Assembly: GCA_023489435.1 (NCBI GenBank)
Contig: JAMDCA010000020.1
Coordinates: 35,677-99,676, forward strand
Length of the DNA: 64,000 bases
Origin: Thermoplasmatota archaeon
Lineage (GTDB): Archaea; Thermoplasmatota; Thermoplasmata; Thermoplasmatales; Thermoplasmataceae
Direction of reading: 5' to 3'
Part shown: one piece after another, positions 53,861-61,618 of the stretch
How the letters are laid out: each line of letters opens with the position of its first letter
How positions within the stretch are numbered: the first letter of the stretch is position 1
Notes under the pieces: generated by a model
The model's input: only the letters and a program-made list of their open reading frames with translations
Databases searched by the model: none
Told to the model about the DNA's origin: nothing
Program-made: the position numbers and the translations under genes

Positions 53861-55078
53861 TTACGCCTCCATTGGAACTGAACCTCCCCCCGTGTTCCCA
53901 GGTTTCCGCTCCCTGTACGGTTTCGCATTCTTCATGATGCCGTATACATGGAAAAGAAGCCTCTTTCCCACAACTACATAAGCCTCCGTTCTAGATTTCT
54001 TCTTCATGGTCTCCCTGCTGAAGAGTTCGTAAAACTCATGATTCCTGTGCACTACAAGGGATACGGCACTCTCATGAACTGCGTTTGAAAGATGGCTGTT
54101 CCGTGTTCTCGTTATGCCTGTCGCACGTACCTTCCCGCCTGATCCGGACATATCGGGGCACTTTCCTCCGTATGACTGGAGTTTCAGGGCGGAATCGAAC
54201 TGACCGATGTTGCCGATCTCAGAAACAATAACTGCAGCATTCACCGCCCCGATACCCTTCATTTCCCTGAGGTGCCCGATATGCTCATTCCCCTCTGACC
54301 TGAATTCTATCTCCTTCTCCACGCACTTCAGGGCGGAGAGTTCACTTCCTAGCCTCTGCACATTCATCCTCAGCCTGAAGGAATACGTTCCTTCAACATC
54401 AGGAATACCCACAGATTTCATAGCCTGTTCAATGATGTTCTGCGCATCCTCAAGTTTGAAGTGATTCCTTCCGTTCTTCTGCATGAATTTCAGGAGTTTC
54501 TCAGGATCAAGCCCTGAAATATTCTCCGGCGTTGTGTACTTCTCGAGTATGGCCATCCCCGTCTTAGAGTCTATGGACATGATGGAGGGGAACTCCGGAA
54601 AGACCACGTTGAGATCAGCCTGTATGTGATTCGATATCCTTGTTACGTTTCTCAGGATTATCTCCCTCTCCCTGGTCACTTCAGAGAGGGGGGATCTTTC
54701 ATGATCCCTTCTTTCCAGTGAGCTTCGGTCCACAAATGGAGTTGCCGCAAGGACATGCGCATCCTCCGGGTCCGACTTCTCCTTCCCGAGATTCATTATC
54801 TTTCGAAGGTGAACTGTTCTCCTGGCATCGATGAGGTGAATCATCCCAATGAATCCATTCTGTTCCAGGAAATACTTCAGAGTAATGTGATAGTTTCCCG
54901 TCGGATTCATGAATATTCCGGCAATTTCCTTCGAATTGCTCCTCCCTATCGTCCTGATCTTTTCAACGAGGCTCAGGAAACCCTCCTTTGTCACGGATAC
55001 TCTTCCGCGCCAGAGAACATCCCGTTTCTCATCCTGTATCTCTGCATAATGCATCTCCCGGTGTGTGTCTATTCCCAA
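53861..55078 (-). CDS. IS110-family transposase with an altered active site
   Basis: IS110 recombinases have an N-terminal RuvC-like DEDD domain and a C-terminal Tnp-20 domain with a catalytic serine, and use a bridge RNA. Asp4 (GIDTH), Asp103 and Asp106 (SDPEDAH) are present. The acidic residue of the usual ExTGxY motif is Asn58 (MNPTGNYH). The C-terminal domain MKGIGAVNAAVIVSEIG and the serine-bearing DMSGSGGK are there. The start is TTG. Loss of the glutamate suggests the enzyme may be inactive. The length (405) is normal. Confidence 0.9.
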   Translation of the reverse strand: MGIDTHREMHYAEIQDEKRDVLWRGRVSVTKEGFLSLVEKIRTIGRSNSKEIAGIFMNPTGNYHITLKYFLEQNGFIGMIHLIDARRTVHLRKIMNLGKEKSDPEDAHVLAATPFVDRSSLERRDHERSPLSEVTREREIILRNVTRISNHIQADLNVVFPEFPSIMSIDSKTGMAILEKYTTPENISGLDPEKLLKFMQKNGRNHFKLEDAQNIIEQAMKSVGIPDVEGTYSFRLRMNVQRLGSELSALKCVEKEIEFRSEGNEHIGHLREMKGIGAVNAAVIVSEIGNIGQFDSALKLQSYGGKCPDMSGSGGKVRATGITRTRNSHLSNAVHESAVSLVVHRNHEFYELFSRETMKKKSRTEAYVVVGKRLLFHVYGIMKNAKPYRERKPGNTGGGSVPMEA

Positions 55079-55275
55079 AGATAGAATTTATACCACTTCC
55101 TGCCCATATCTGTGATCAGGGAGCACGGATTCAAGGCGCATACACCTATTACTCCTCCATTGAGGAGAGAGTGCCAATCGGCGAATTGAATCAGGGGAGA
55201 TTCATTTCATAGCCATTGAAGGCAGTCTCACGCGACTCCCCCTCCCTCTATCCGGATTCAGGCGATCCTGAATCA
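55079..55275 (-). ncRNA. Candidate IS110 bridge RNA region
   Basis: This non-coding stretch lies directly upstream of the transposase, the place where IS110 elements encode their bridge RNA (established knowledge for the IS110 group). It contains several hairpins: CTCCTC paired with GAGGAG at about 55151-55166, GCC/GGC close by, and a perfect 8-bp repeat GATTCAGG (55255-55262) with CCTGAATC (55267-55274) around CGAT. No open frame competes. The ends of the element are not fixed, so the RNA borders are only approximate. Confidence 0.4.
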
Positions 55276-55845
55276 TATTTGGATATAGGTTGATCTTGTA
55301 TAGCATTCACTTCATTTAAAGTTGTATAACCATACCAAATCAATCTTAGACAAATCTTTGCTTAATTCCATATTTCTTACTTCTGATTTCGACTGTACCA
55401 GTATGAAGGACAAACTTTCCGGTGTAGTACGTGGGACGAGGATCTTCGCAATCCCCTCCAACAGGAAGAATGAAGGCGCCAAAACAACTTCTGGCAGGGG
55501 ATCTGGAAGTTCAGAGAGGTCATTTCTCGAACTTAATGAATTCATTGTAGGCAAGATCGAGGACTTTGATGGGTAAATGCTCAAGGTCAGGACCCATAAT
55601 TCCCGCCAGCTACTGTTTGCACTGTGCGACATAAAGGATTTATTCATTGAGAAAGAAACAAAGGGGTCACAGTTCTAATTCAGCCTTAGCATTGTAATAT
55701 ACTCTTCCAGATGCGATAGAAAATGGTTTGTTCTATTACTGGCCAACAGACAATGGCTATAAATGTTTAAGTGTGGCTGATGTACTCATTAGAAGCATTA
55801 ATATCCCGGCGTTGAGCAGTTTCATAAAGGTGGCAGGCCTGAGAC
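55276..55845. other. 570-bp stretch with doubtful small ORFs
   Basis: Two open frames lie here: an 84-codon frame on the plus strand (55322-55576), with VRGTRIFAIPSNRKNEG, followed by a second of 33 codons (55577-55678), and a 111-codon frame on the minus strand over the same bases. Neither matches anything I recognise, though the plus-strand pair looks more protein-like and could be a remnant. No RNA gene or repeat is evident otherwise. Confidence 0.3.
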
Positions 55846-56028
55846 TTATAGTTGTTTTAGCTTTTCAATGCAAATTTTTCCTTCTTCCATTGTAAAGACT
55901 ACCACATTGTCGTCTTTGGTTAACCCTAGTTTGTCAGCTACTTTCCTCGGCAGGGTTATTCTCAGAGAATTTCCGTCTCTGCTCTTGATATGGGCGACAT
56001 CAATGATCGCCTTCTTTGCCTGTTCCAT
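55846..56028 (-). CDS. AbrB/SpoVT family small regulator
   Basis: The 60-residue protein is a clear swapped-hairpin AbrB: IKSRDGNSLRITLPRKVADKLGLTKDDNVVVF and then a final strand KICIEKL. Members bind DNA as dimers, either as transcription regulators or as antitoxins. No toxin gene is next to it. It faces away from the integrated element, whose left end lies 136 bases beyond its start. Confidence 0.82.
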   Translation of the reverse strand: MEQAKKAIIDVAHIKSRDGNSLRITLPRKVADKLGLTKDDNVVVFTMEEGKICIEKLKQL

Positions 56029-56163
56029 TTTTCTTCGATATTTTAACTCATAAATACGCTTTTCGGAATGATTAGTACATAAGAAGCACCGTATTTCAGT
56101 ATAAGCCAGCCTATTTTTTCATAGCCATAATTATTTCAACACTTGGTCTGGAATATAAACTAA

Positions 56164-56181
56164 AATGGGGCTGACCGGGTT
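56164..56181. repeat. Left attachment site (attL) of the integrated element
   Basis: The 18 bases AATGGGGCTGACCGGGTT repeat exactly at 63874-63891, where they are the last 15 bases (T-arm half and acceptor strand) of the CAT tRNA plus three bases beyond. This copy is not part of an intact tRNA. Confidence 0.9.
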
Positions 56182-56243
56182 TTAACCCTATACGGTTTAA
56201 GCACCATAATTAAATACCTACTTGGGTTCCTTATTTGATAGTC

Positions 56244-57629
56244 ATGCCAAAGAAAGGGGATAACAAATATACAAAATACCTGAAGGACGTGGACTTTAAC
56301 CGCTGGTTAAACAACGTCAAGCGGGGATCTGCCATAACCGGGGATGTGAACCTGCGCCGAATGGGTAAATTTGTGGAATTGACCGGCAAGGAGCCAAAGG
56401 AACTGATAGCCATGAAGCCAAGGGAAATAACTGATTTCCTTGACGATTTTATTACGGACATGGAAAACAGGGGAGCAACCCCAAACTACATTTCATCAAT
56501 ACTTAAGGCTGTTAAATCTTGGCTTGCGCACAATCATATCACGCTAACAAGAAAACTCAAGATCAAGGATGCTGGGAAGCCCATCACTCTGACACGCGGG
56601 GAGAACAAGGAAAGGGTTCCCACGCAGGACGAATTGAAAGCCATATTGAATGCCGGGGACGCGCGAGCGAGAGTTGCCATAGTGCTCATGGCGCATTGTG
56701 GGGTCAGGCCAGAAGTGATAGGGGATTACAAGGGGCAGGATGGTCTCAAAGTCGAGGATTTCCCAGAACTCAAGATCAGGGATAACACCGTGGAATTTGC
56801 AAAGGTTCCAACTCTCATAAACGTCCGGGAAGAGATAAGCAAGACCGGCAATCCATACATAACATTCCTTGGGCAGCAGGGATGCAACTACATCAAGGCA
56901 TACATCCAGGAAAGGATCAATGCGGGAGAAAAGATCAAACCGTCATCCGCTATCATATCTGCATCCAAGAGCGCACTGCGCGATGAAAAACAACACATCA
57001 CGTCCATTAACGTTAGTGACTCCATCAGGCAGCCAATAAGGACAGCAGGCTTTAAGTGGAGACCCTATGTTTTAAGAGGCTATTTCGCCACACACATGAT
57101 GGAAGCGGAAGCAAAGGGCAAGATCATAAGGGACTACAGGACGTTTTGGATGGGTCACACCGGCGGGATAGAAGCCACGTACACCACCAACAAAGTGCTG
57201 CCGGAAAATATGATCGATGATATGAGGAATGCCTATGAAAAAGCCATGGAATTTTTGGAAACCGAACACGAGCCGGGCATAAAGGAAGAGGATATGAAAG
57301 CATTCGTCAACAAGCACATGCTCAAGATTGCCGGGTATTCCGATGAAGAAATAGATGCCATGGACTTGGGAACTATGGCCGATGACGAGGTAGCCAAAAG
57401 GGTTCAGGAAAAATTTGGCAGGAAGGATGAACGGCTGGAACCGGATCAGATTGAGGATAGAGCCAAGAATGACCGGGAAGAGATTGACAAGCGCACCAAT
57501 GGGTCAAGGCAAAAGGTGATCCCGTCTTACATGCTGGAGTTTTACATTAATGAGGGCTTCGAATATGCCGTTAATGTGGGGGAAGATAAGTGCATAGTAA
57601 AATTACCCCCACCTATCCCTTATCATTAA
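56244..57629 (+). CDS. int: Tyrosine recombinase / integrase of the element
   Basis: The enzyme would insert and excise the element at the tRNA. The catalytic set is Arg155 (CGVRPEVIG), Arg278 (in RPYVLRGY, where Tyr275 stands at the usual His position), His305 (WMGHTGG) and the nucleophile Tyr313 (ATYTTN). The N-terminal SAM-like domain spans about 35-105. Residues from about 335 on form a long charged extension (EEDMKAFVNKHML and beyond) not needed for catalysis. The ATG at 56244 was used; a TTG at 56235 would add three residues. A TATA-like TAATTAAATACC precedes it. Confidence 0.93.
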   Translation: MPKKGDNKYTKYLKDVDFNRWLNNVKRGSAITGDVNLRRMGKFVELTGKEPKELIAMKPREITDFLDDFITDMENRGATPNYISSILKAVKSWLAHNHITLTRKLKIKDAGKPITLTRGENKERVPTQDELKAILNAGDARARVAIVLMAHCGVRPEVIGDYKGQDGLKVEDFPELKIRDNTVEFAKVPTLINVREEISKTGNPYITFLGQQGCNYIKAYIQERINAGEKIKPSSAIISASKSALRDEKQHITSINVSDSIRQPIRTAGFKWRPYVLRGYFATHMMEAEAKGKIIRDYRTFWMGHTGGIEATYTTNKVLPENMIDDMRNAYEKAMEFLETEHEPGIKEEDMKAFVNKHMLKIAGYSDEEIDAMDLGTMADDEVAKRVQEKFGRKDERLEPDQIEDRAKNDREEIDKRTNGSRQKVIPSYMLEFYINEGFEYAVNVGEDKCIVKLPPPIPYH

Positions 57630-57649
57630 AATTTCCCTGTAAAAAACGC

Positions 57650-58204
57650 TTACAAAATAAGGTTGCCGTTCTTGTCCACTATACCATCTTCAATCAGTTG
57701 TTTTAGTCGTTGTTCCTTCTCATCTTTCCGTGCCGAGCCTTCAGCGTTCAAGCGATCTCCCTCTTCCTGCTGGAATTCTTTGTATCGGAGATATATTGCT
57801 GAAGTGGCATAGCCGTTCAACATGGGAGGGATTATCGTCTTTTCATCCGGGAGAGGAATGGCAATAACCTGACCAAAGTTGTCCTTTAAATCGTCCTCTT
57901 CCCAGTTCTTCCGGTCATACGCATCTAAAACGGTATCCCAGGGTTGCCCCGGATCATACCACCTGAATTTAAAAATAGGCATTACTAAGGGTTCATTGTG
58001 TTCGCTTTTTCCAATCTTTACGTACATCATTTTTTCCAATGTATCCACAAGGCGCCTCACGCTCCGGGTACGCGAATCCGTCAGGACTAATGGGAACTTC
58101 TCCGTCAGAACGTACTGCAGGCTACCTATTGGCAATTGACCATAGAATGACAGGGTTCTCACTGTTTCTTTGAGCATTGTCTGCGGAGGCAATGATTTAG
58201 CCAT
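57650..58204 (-). CDS. Winged-helix-like protein of the element
   Basis: The first 75 residues (PPQTMLKETVRTLSFYGQ to SVRRLVDTLEKMMYVKIGK) fit a winged helix of about three helices and a wing; the rest is unknown, with a charged C-terminal helix. It points against the other genes, converging with the integrase and diverging from 58271. That position is typical of a repressor or master regulator of the element, which is inference. Confidence 0.6.
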   Translation of the reverse strand: MAKSLPPQTMLKETVRTLSFYGQLPIGSLQYVLTEKFPLVLTDSRTRSVRRLVDTLEKMMYVKIGKSEHNEPLVMPIFKFRWYDPGQPWDTVLDAYDRKNWEEDDLKDNFGQVIAIPLPDEKTIIPPMLNGYATSAIYLRYKEFQQEEGDRLNAEGSARKDEKEQRLKQLIEDGIVDKNGNLIL

Positions 58205-58270
58205 TAAATATTGAATATATACATGTATTTAACAATTGTTTAACATATTATATTTGCACAGGAGAATATA

Positions 58271-58477
58271 ATGTGCATGCGGTCTGATCGGGTTGACCAA
58301 GCCGCGTTATACATCAATCTAAACATGCCAGTATCATGGGATAGAAAATTGATCCGGATAAACTGCTCATATTATGTATGCGTGCCACCGGAAATAGTGA
58401 GAGCAGAAGACTTGCGTGAGGGGACGGTGCTTGTGGTGAAGCCCACTGATAAGGGGATAAACGTGGAGGTGAAGTAA
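58271..58477 (+). CDS. AbrB-like small protein of the element
   Basis: The 68-residue protein has RKLIRINCSYYVCVPPEIVRAEDLREGTVLVVKPTD, an AbrB-like strand-PPE-helix-strand pattern. It could regulate the divergent gene. It opens a forward operon in which the next four genes follow with no gaps. The start could also be the ATG at 58277. Confidence 0.55.
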   Translation: MCMRSDRVDQAALYINLNMPVSWDRKLIRINCSYYVCVPPEIVRAEDLREGTVLVVKPTDKGINVEVK

Positions 58478-58630
58478 TTGCCTTCCATATCCCAGTTCAA
58501 ACAAGATATGATCAGGCGATACCCTGAAAGCACTCTTGCCAAGACCCTTCAAGCTGAACCTGACCAGATGAGCGATCAGGAGTTTTTATTGAAGATGCCT
58601 ACGTGGCTCAAGCTGGCGGGTGGTAAGTAA
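58478..58630 (+). CDS. Small 50-aa protein of the element
   Basis: The gene starts with a TTG, with GGAGGTGAAG at an ideal distance before it, immediately after the stop of the previous gene, and its TAA overlaps the next ATG. The peptide PSISQFKQDMIRRYPESTL is a short helical protein ending KLAGGK. Family unknown. The ribosome-binding site and the gapless packing are the evidence that it is real. Confidence 0.65.
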   Translation: MPSISQFKQDMIRRYPESTLAKTLQAEPDQMSDQEFLLKMPTWLKLAGGK

Positions 58631-59013
58631 TGTACGCACTTTCCGGAAATGGCGAGTTTTACCTAAAAGACCCCGGTGAAGTTGCAATCATCCACAGGAA
58701 ATGCGGGGAAGAAGCCGATTATAAGATCGTACATGACCACTTCAGCCACATGATCTGTAAGGTCTCCTGCTACAATTGCTATAAGGGTCAAGTGGGAACC
58801 ATGCTCCAAATTATAGATATCTTGAGCGCCAGTGAGGAGAGATTAATGATGGGTGACGAAGACTACGTGCCTGAAATAGTGGAACGTTTAGAGAATGGCT
58901 CCATCACGCAAGAGCAATTTGATAAATTGACCGTATGGATCAAGGCCGTGCCTATTGACGAAGTCCAAAAAAGAATGGACGTTGGCGAGTATTTTGCCAT
59001 AAAGGACTGGTGA
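58630..59013 (+). CDS. Uncharacterised 127-aa protein, possible zinc site
   Basis: Cys25 (HRKCG), then Cys43, Cys47 and Cys50 (CKVSCYNC) with His35 to His40 nearby could make a metal site. The C-terminal half is helical (VPEIVERLENGSITQEQFDKL). No family is recognised. It overlaps the preceding stop by one base and the following GTG by four. Confidence 0.6.
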   Translation: MYALSGNGEFYLKDPGEVAIIHRKCGEEADYKIVHDHFSHMICKVSCYNCYKGQVGTMLQIIDILSASEERLMMGDEDYVPEIVERLENGSITQEQFDKLTVWIKAVPIDEVQKRMDVGEYFAIKDW

Positions 59014-59297
59014 AAACAATGTATAAAGAAGAGGGGAAGAGAAATGAGTATAGGCAAGATAACAAGCCTGCACCCATATTTAAGGATTCAGTTCTCCGGT
59101 ACAAGACCACAACGGGCTCCCTTGATGTATTTTCCTCCCATCTGATTGGGAAAAGCCTTGTTTTAACTCTCATCAACGGCAGAACTGAATCGGGCATCTT
59201 GACCCAGTTTGGTCAGTATGACCTTGCAATCAAGACAGCACAAGGTAGGGAATTGATCATCATGAAAAGCGCAATCATAACGGTGGGGGTGCTTTGA
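59010..59297 (+). CDS. Hfq/LSm-like small beta-barrel protein
   Basis: Residues 44-93 read as an Sm fold: HLIGKSLVLTLINGRTESG is strands 1-3 (Sm1), FGQYDLAIKT the next strand, and ELIIMKSAIITV the Sm2 motif, in which MKSAIIT sits where bacterial Hfq has YKHAIST. About 43 N-terminal residues are polar and probably flexible. Hfq and LSm proteins form rings that bind U-rich RNA. An element-borne copy would be expected to bind its own or host RNAs; this is inference. The start is GTG, or the ATG at 59019. Confidence 0.65.
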   Translation: MKTMYKEEGKRNEYRQDNKPAPIFKDSVLRYKTTTGSLDVFSSHLIGKSLVLTLINGRTESGILTQFGQYDLAIKTAQGRELIIMKSAIITVGVL

Positions 59298-59298
59298 A

Positions 59299-60651
59299 AT
59301 GGAGGAACCCCAGCCATCTTTAGATCTGCTCAAGGATTTTAGCCTTCAGATACGAAAAGTCACTCATGCCCCTATGAACGCCTGCAACGCGGCTGCGCAA
59401 CTCCTGATAGCTTCTGCAATGCCACATTGTGTATTCAAGAACGAAATAGGTGATATTCAAACCAACCTCTCATTCCTATGGATCGCTCCTTCTTCAACAT
59501 ATAAAACCCCGCTGAGAGACCTCCTTAAGGATATTTATTTTGAACTCTTTAAGGGAGCCGGATACCGTTTAAAGAGTAAATTCACCACGGAGGGCATTAT
59601 GAACTCGTTATCCCAATTTAAGAAACAACACGAGGATAAGGGTGAAAATTTGCCGTACTGGGCTCTGATTCTCAGGGATGAAGTATCTAATCTCGCAAAG
59701 GAAAGCAAATCCGGGAGATCGTCAAACATCTGGGAATTCCTGTCTGAAGCCTTTGATGGGTATATATCTCCGTATGACACCGTGAGAGGTGGCACCCAAG
59801 AATACCCTGATACGCTCTTTAACATCTGGATGTCCGGAACTGCCGTTTTCTATGAACATCTTAGGGACGACTTCTGGGATCAAGGATTCGCGTTTAGAAC
59901 CTTATTCATTAAGCCTGAGAAAAACCCGTATCTAAAACCTGAAAGCACCTTCAAAAGACAGTACGCCATTGAAAACATCTGCCAGGAACTGAAGGGGCTA
60001 TTAGAAATCAAGAGAGCGATAGCTACCATTGAATGGAATACCGAATATCAGGAATATGTTAAAGAGATCAGGGATAAACTTGAGATAGAGGCTGATCTTT
60101 TTGACACACCCAATCGCTTGCCAATAGACATAGCCGCAATCAAGAAATATCCTGAACTTGTAGTAAAGCTCTCTATGGTTCGATGTGCATCCCGACAAGG
60201 CTGGGAAGTGAAGGATGGGATCAAGCACTTGCTCCTAACAGATGATGACCTTCACGCAGCTATGCTCGATCTTGGGGAATACCAGAATAACTGTATAGCT
60301 GCCTATAACACATACCAAGTGAAGAAAGAGGCACCAATGAAGGTAGAACGCAATATACAGGAGCGCAAGAACATACTAAACGCCATAAGGAATATAGAAA
60401 CAAGATACGAATTGCAGACGGAAATGGATGAAAAAACAGAGGAATTCGTTATAACCAGTGTAAATGTTTCGGATAAAGGGGAGTGGGTCAGGAAGTCGGA
60501 TGTTATGCGCAAGACTGGCTACAGCAAACGTACCATGGACGGGCTGATCGAAACCATGGAAGATGCACTTGAGATCGAAGCAAAACAAGTCGAAGTATCA
60601 TTTAGTAGAAGACCGATATTGATGATTCGGGAGAGGCGAAGCAAAGATTAG
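59299..60651 (+). CDS. Replication-type ATPase with a degenerate P-loop (DUF3987-like)
   Basis: The 450-residue protein has the P-loop-like APSSTYKT (63-70), lacking the usual GK pair, the Walker-B-like LILRDE (123-128), and an arginine-rich later part. The layout and the region WAL-LRDEVSNLAKESKSGR resemble the DUF3987 helicase/primase-associated ATPases of mobile elements. A winged-helix-like C-terminus (GEWVRKSDVMRKTGYSKRTMDGLIE, about residues 400-425) could bind DNA. It stands directly left of the iteron-like region, so it is the best candidate for the initiator. Confidence 0.6.
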   Translation: MEEPQPSLDLLKDFSLQIRKVTHAPMNACNAAAQLLIASAMPHCVFKNEIGDIQTNLSFLWIAPSSTYKTPLRDLLKDIYFELFKGAGYRLKSKFTTEGIMNSLSQFKKQHEDKGENLPYWALILRDEVSNLAKESKSGRSSNIWEFLSEAFDGYISPYDTVRGGTQEYPDTLFNIWMSGTAVFYEHLRDDFWDQGFAFRTLFIKPEKNPYLKPESTFKRQYAIENICQELKGLLEIKRAIATIEWNTEYQEYVKEIRDKLEIEADLFDTPNRLPIDIAAIKKYPELVVKLSMVRCASRQGWEVKDGIKHLLLTDDDLHAAMLDLGEYQNNCIAAYNTYQVKKEAPMKVERNIQERKNILNAIRNIETRYELQTEMDEKTEEFVITSVNVSDKGEWVRKSDVMRKTGYSKRTMDGLIETMEDALEIEAKQVEVSFSRRPILMIRERRSKD

Positions 60652-60652
60652 G

Positions 60653-61020
60653 ACTTGAATTATTTGCCCAATTAGAATTTCACCTGTTGAGCAATTTTAT
60701 TCTAACACATAAATCAAAATATGGTTCTTGAATTGTTCAAGGGTGAAGAACCGTAGCATTTTCCAGCGTCTTGCATATACTAATAACCATAATTCAATAA
60801 ATCAATAATTCAAGTAAAAACAGTTCTGGGCATTTGGCATGATACGATGTGGCTGCCAGAACCAATTTGGGAAAACCACTTGAATTATTGTAATTATTAA
60901 CCCAATTAGTATATTGCTCTATCCGCAATGCATCATCTTTTCTTGAATTATGACTTGAATCATTGTAATTATGTGCTTACCCAGTAATATTAGGCATGAA
61001 CTGGACTTGAATTTTGTCAA
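60653..61020. repeat. Iteron-like CTTGAATTAT repeats, candidate origin
   Basis: ACTTGAAT or its complement recurs across this A/T-rich gap. A 20-base unit beginning ACTTGAAT and ending GTAATTAT occurs at 60878-60897 and, with one mismatch, at 60953-60972, exactly 75 bases apart. Shorter copies lie at about 60653, 60726, 60805 (inverted), 60941 and 61005. CCCAATTAG is repeated at about 60667 and 60901. Such repeats next to an ATPase gene are the usual form of a plasmid origin. Confidence 0.55.
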
Positions 61021-61111
61021 AGCCCGTTAAATAGCCAGTGTTTACCAGTAATAGAAGAATTGGTAATTTTACATAGTAAAATTAAAGTTTTTAACATCTT
61101 GCCGCCAATCC

Positions 61112-61279
61112 ATGCCCGTTTTACCCCGCCTCAATGGTTCAGTCAGCAAGAACATGAAGATTCAGCCACCCAGTGTTTTGGTTTGGGATGCCATAGATGA
61201 TATGTGGTATGATCCCGTTATGGACGTGAAATACTCACCTGCTGATATGGGAATAGATGAGGATATCCTTGATTCTTGA
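61112..61279 (+). CDS. Small acidic 55-aa protein of the element
   Basis: The frame starts with ATG and reads MPVLPRLNGSVSKN, then QPPSVLVWDAIDDMWYDPV and an acidic tail. The Trp/Tyr/Asp-rich composition looks coding. It lies between the repeat region and the second operon with no clear ribosome-binding site. The remaining bases to 61618 hold a hairpin (GCACCA at 61295 with TGGTGC at 61306) that could end a transcript, and nothing else I recognise. Confidence 0.4.
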   Translation: MPVLPRLNGSVSKNMKIQPPSVLVWDAIDDMWYDPVMDVKYSPADMGIDEDILDS

Positions 61280-61587
61280 ATAGTAGTACATAATGCACCA
61301 TTGTTTGGTGCAAGATGTACACATTTCGTCCCCCCGTTTCATATAATTTTAGTTTTTATATGCCAAATATAGGTTGCCCGTCATCTTGCATCCCGGCATG
61401 CTATTAAACAGCCTGCGGGTATCTATAGCCTAAATACAGGGGTTTTTGCATATCTTGTAGGGATACGGCATATTGTTGGTTTTGGTAAATATAGCCAAGT
61501 GATCCCTATTCTATAACCTAAATTGTGCAGCATTAATATTCTTGATTTCTGCAGCAAATAGAAAAATGGCTTTTGCCGGAATAAGCC

Positions 61588-61597
61588 TTATATATAA
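61588..61597 (+). promoter_or_regulatory. TATA box for the second operon of the element
   Basis: TTATATATAA lies about 25 bases before the ATG at 61619, the expected spacing for leaderless archaeal transcription. The preceding bases AAGCC may serve as the BRE. The whole downstream cluster (61619-63606) is gapless and probably depends on it. Confidence 0.65.
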
Positions 61598-61618
61598 CCT
61601 GTAAGTCCTATAATTACA

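Noticed and set aside
55312-55647. 111-codon minus-strand frame
   Set aside because: It is Ser/Leu-rich, as expected of the reverse complement of a coding-like plus strand, and lacks any motif.
59299-60651. Cdc6/Orc-type initiator
   Set aside because: The sensor and P-loop motifs of Cdc6 are absent; the P-loop-like site is APSSTYKT and the overall layout differs.
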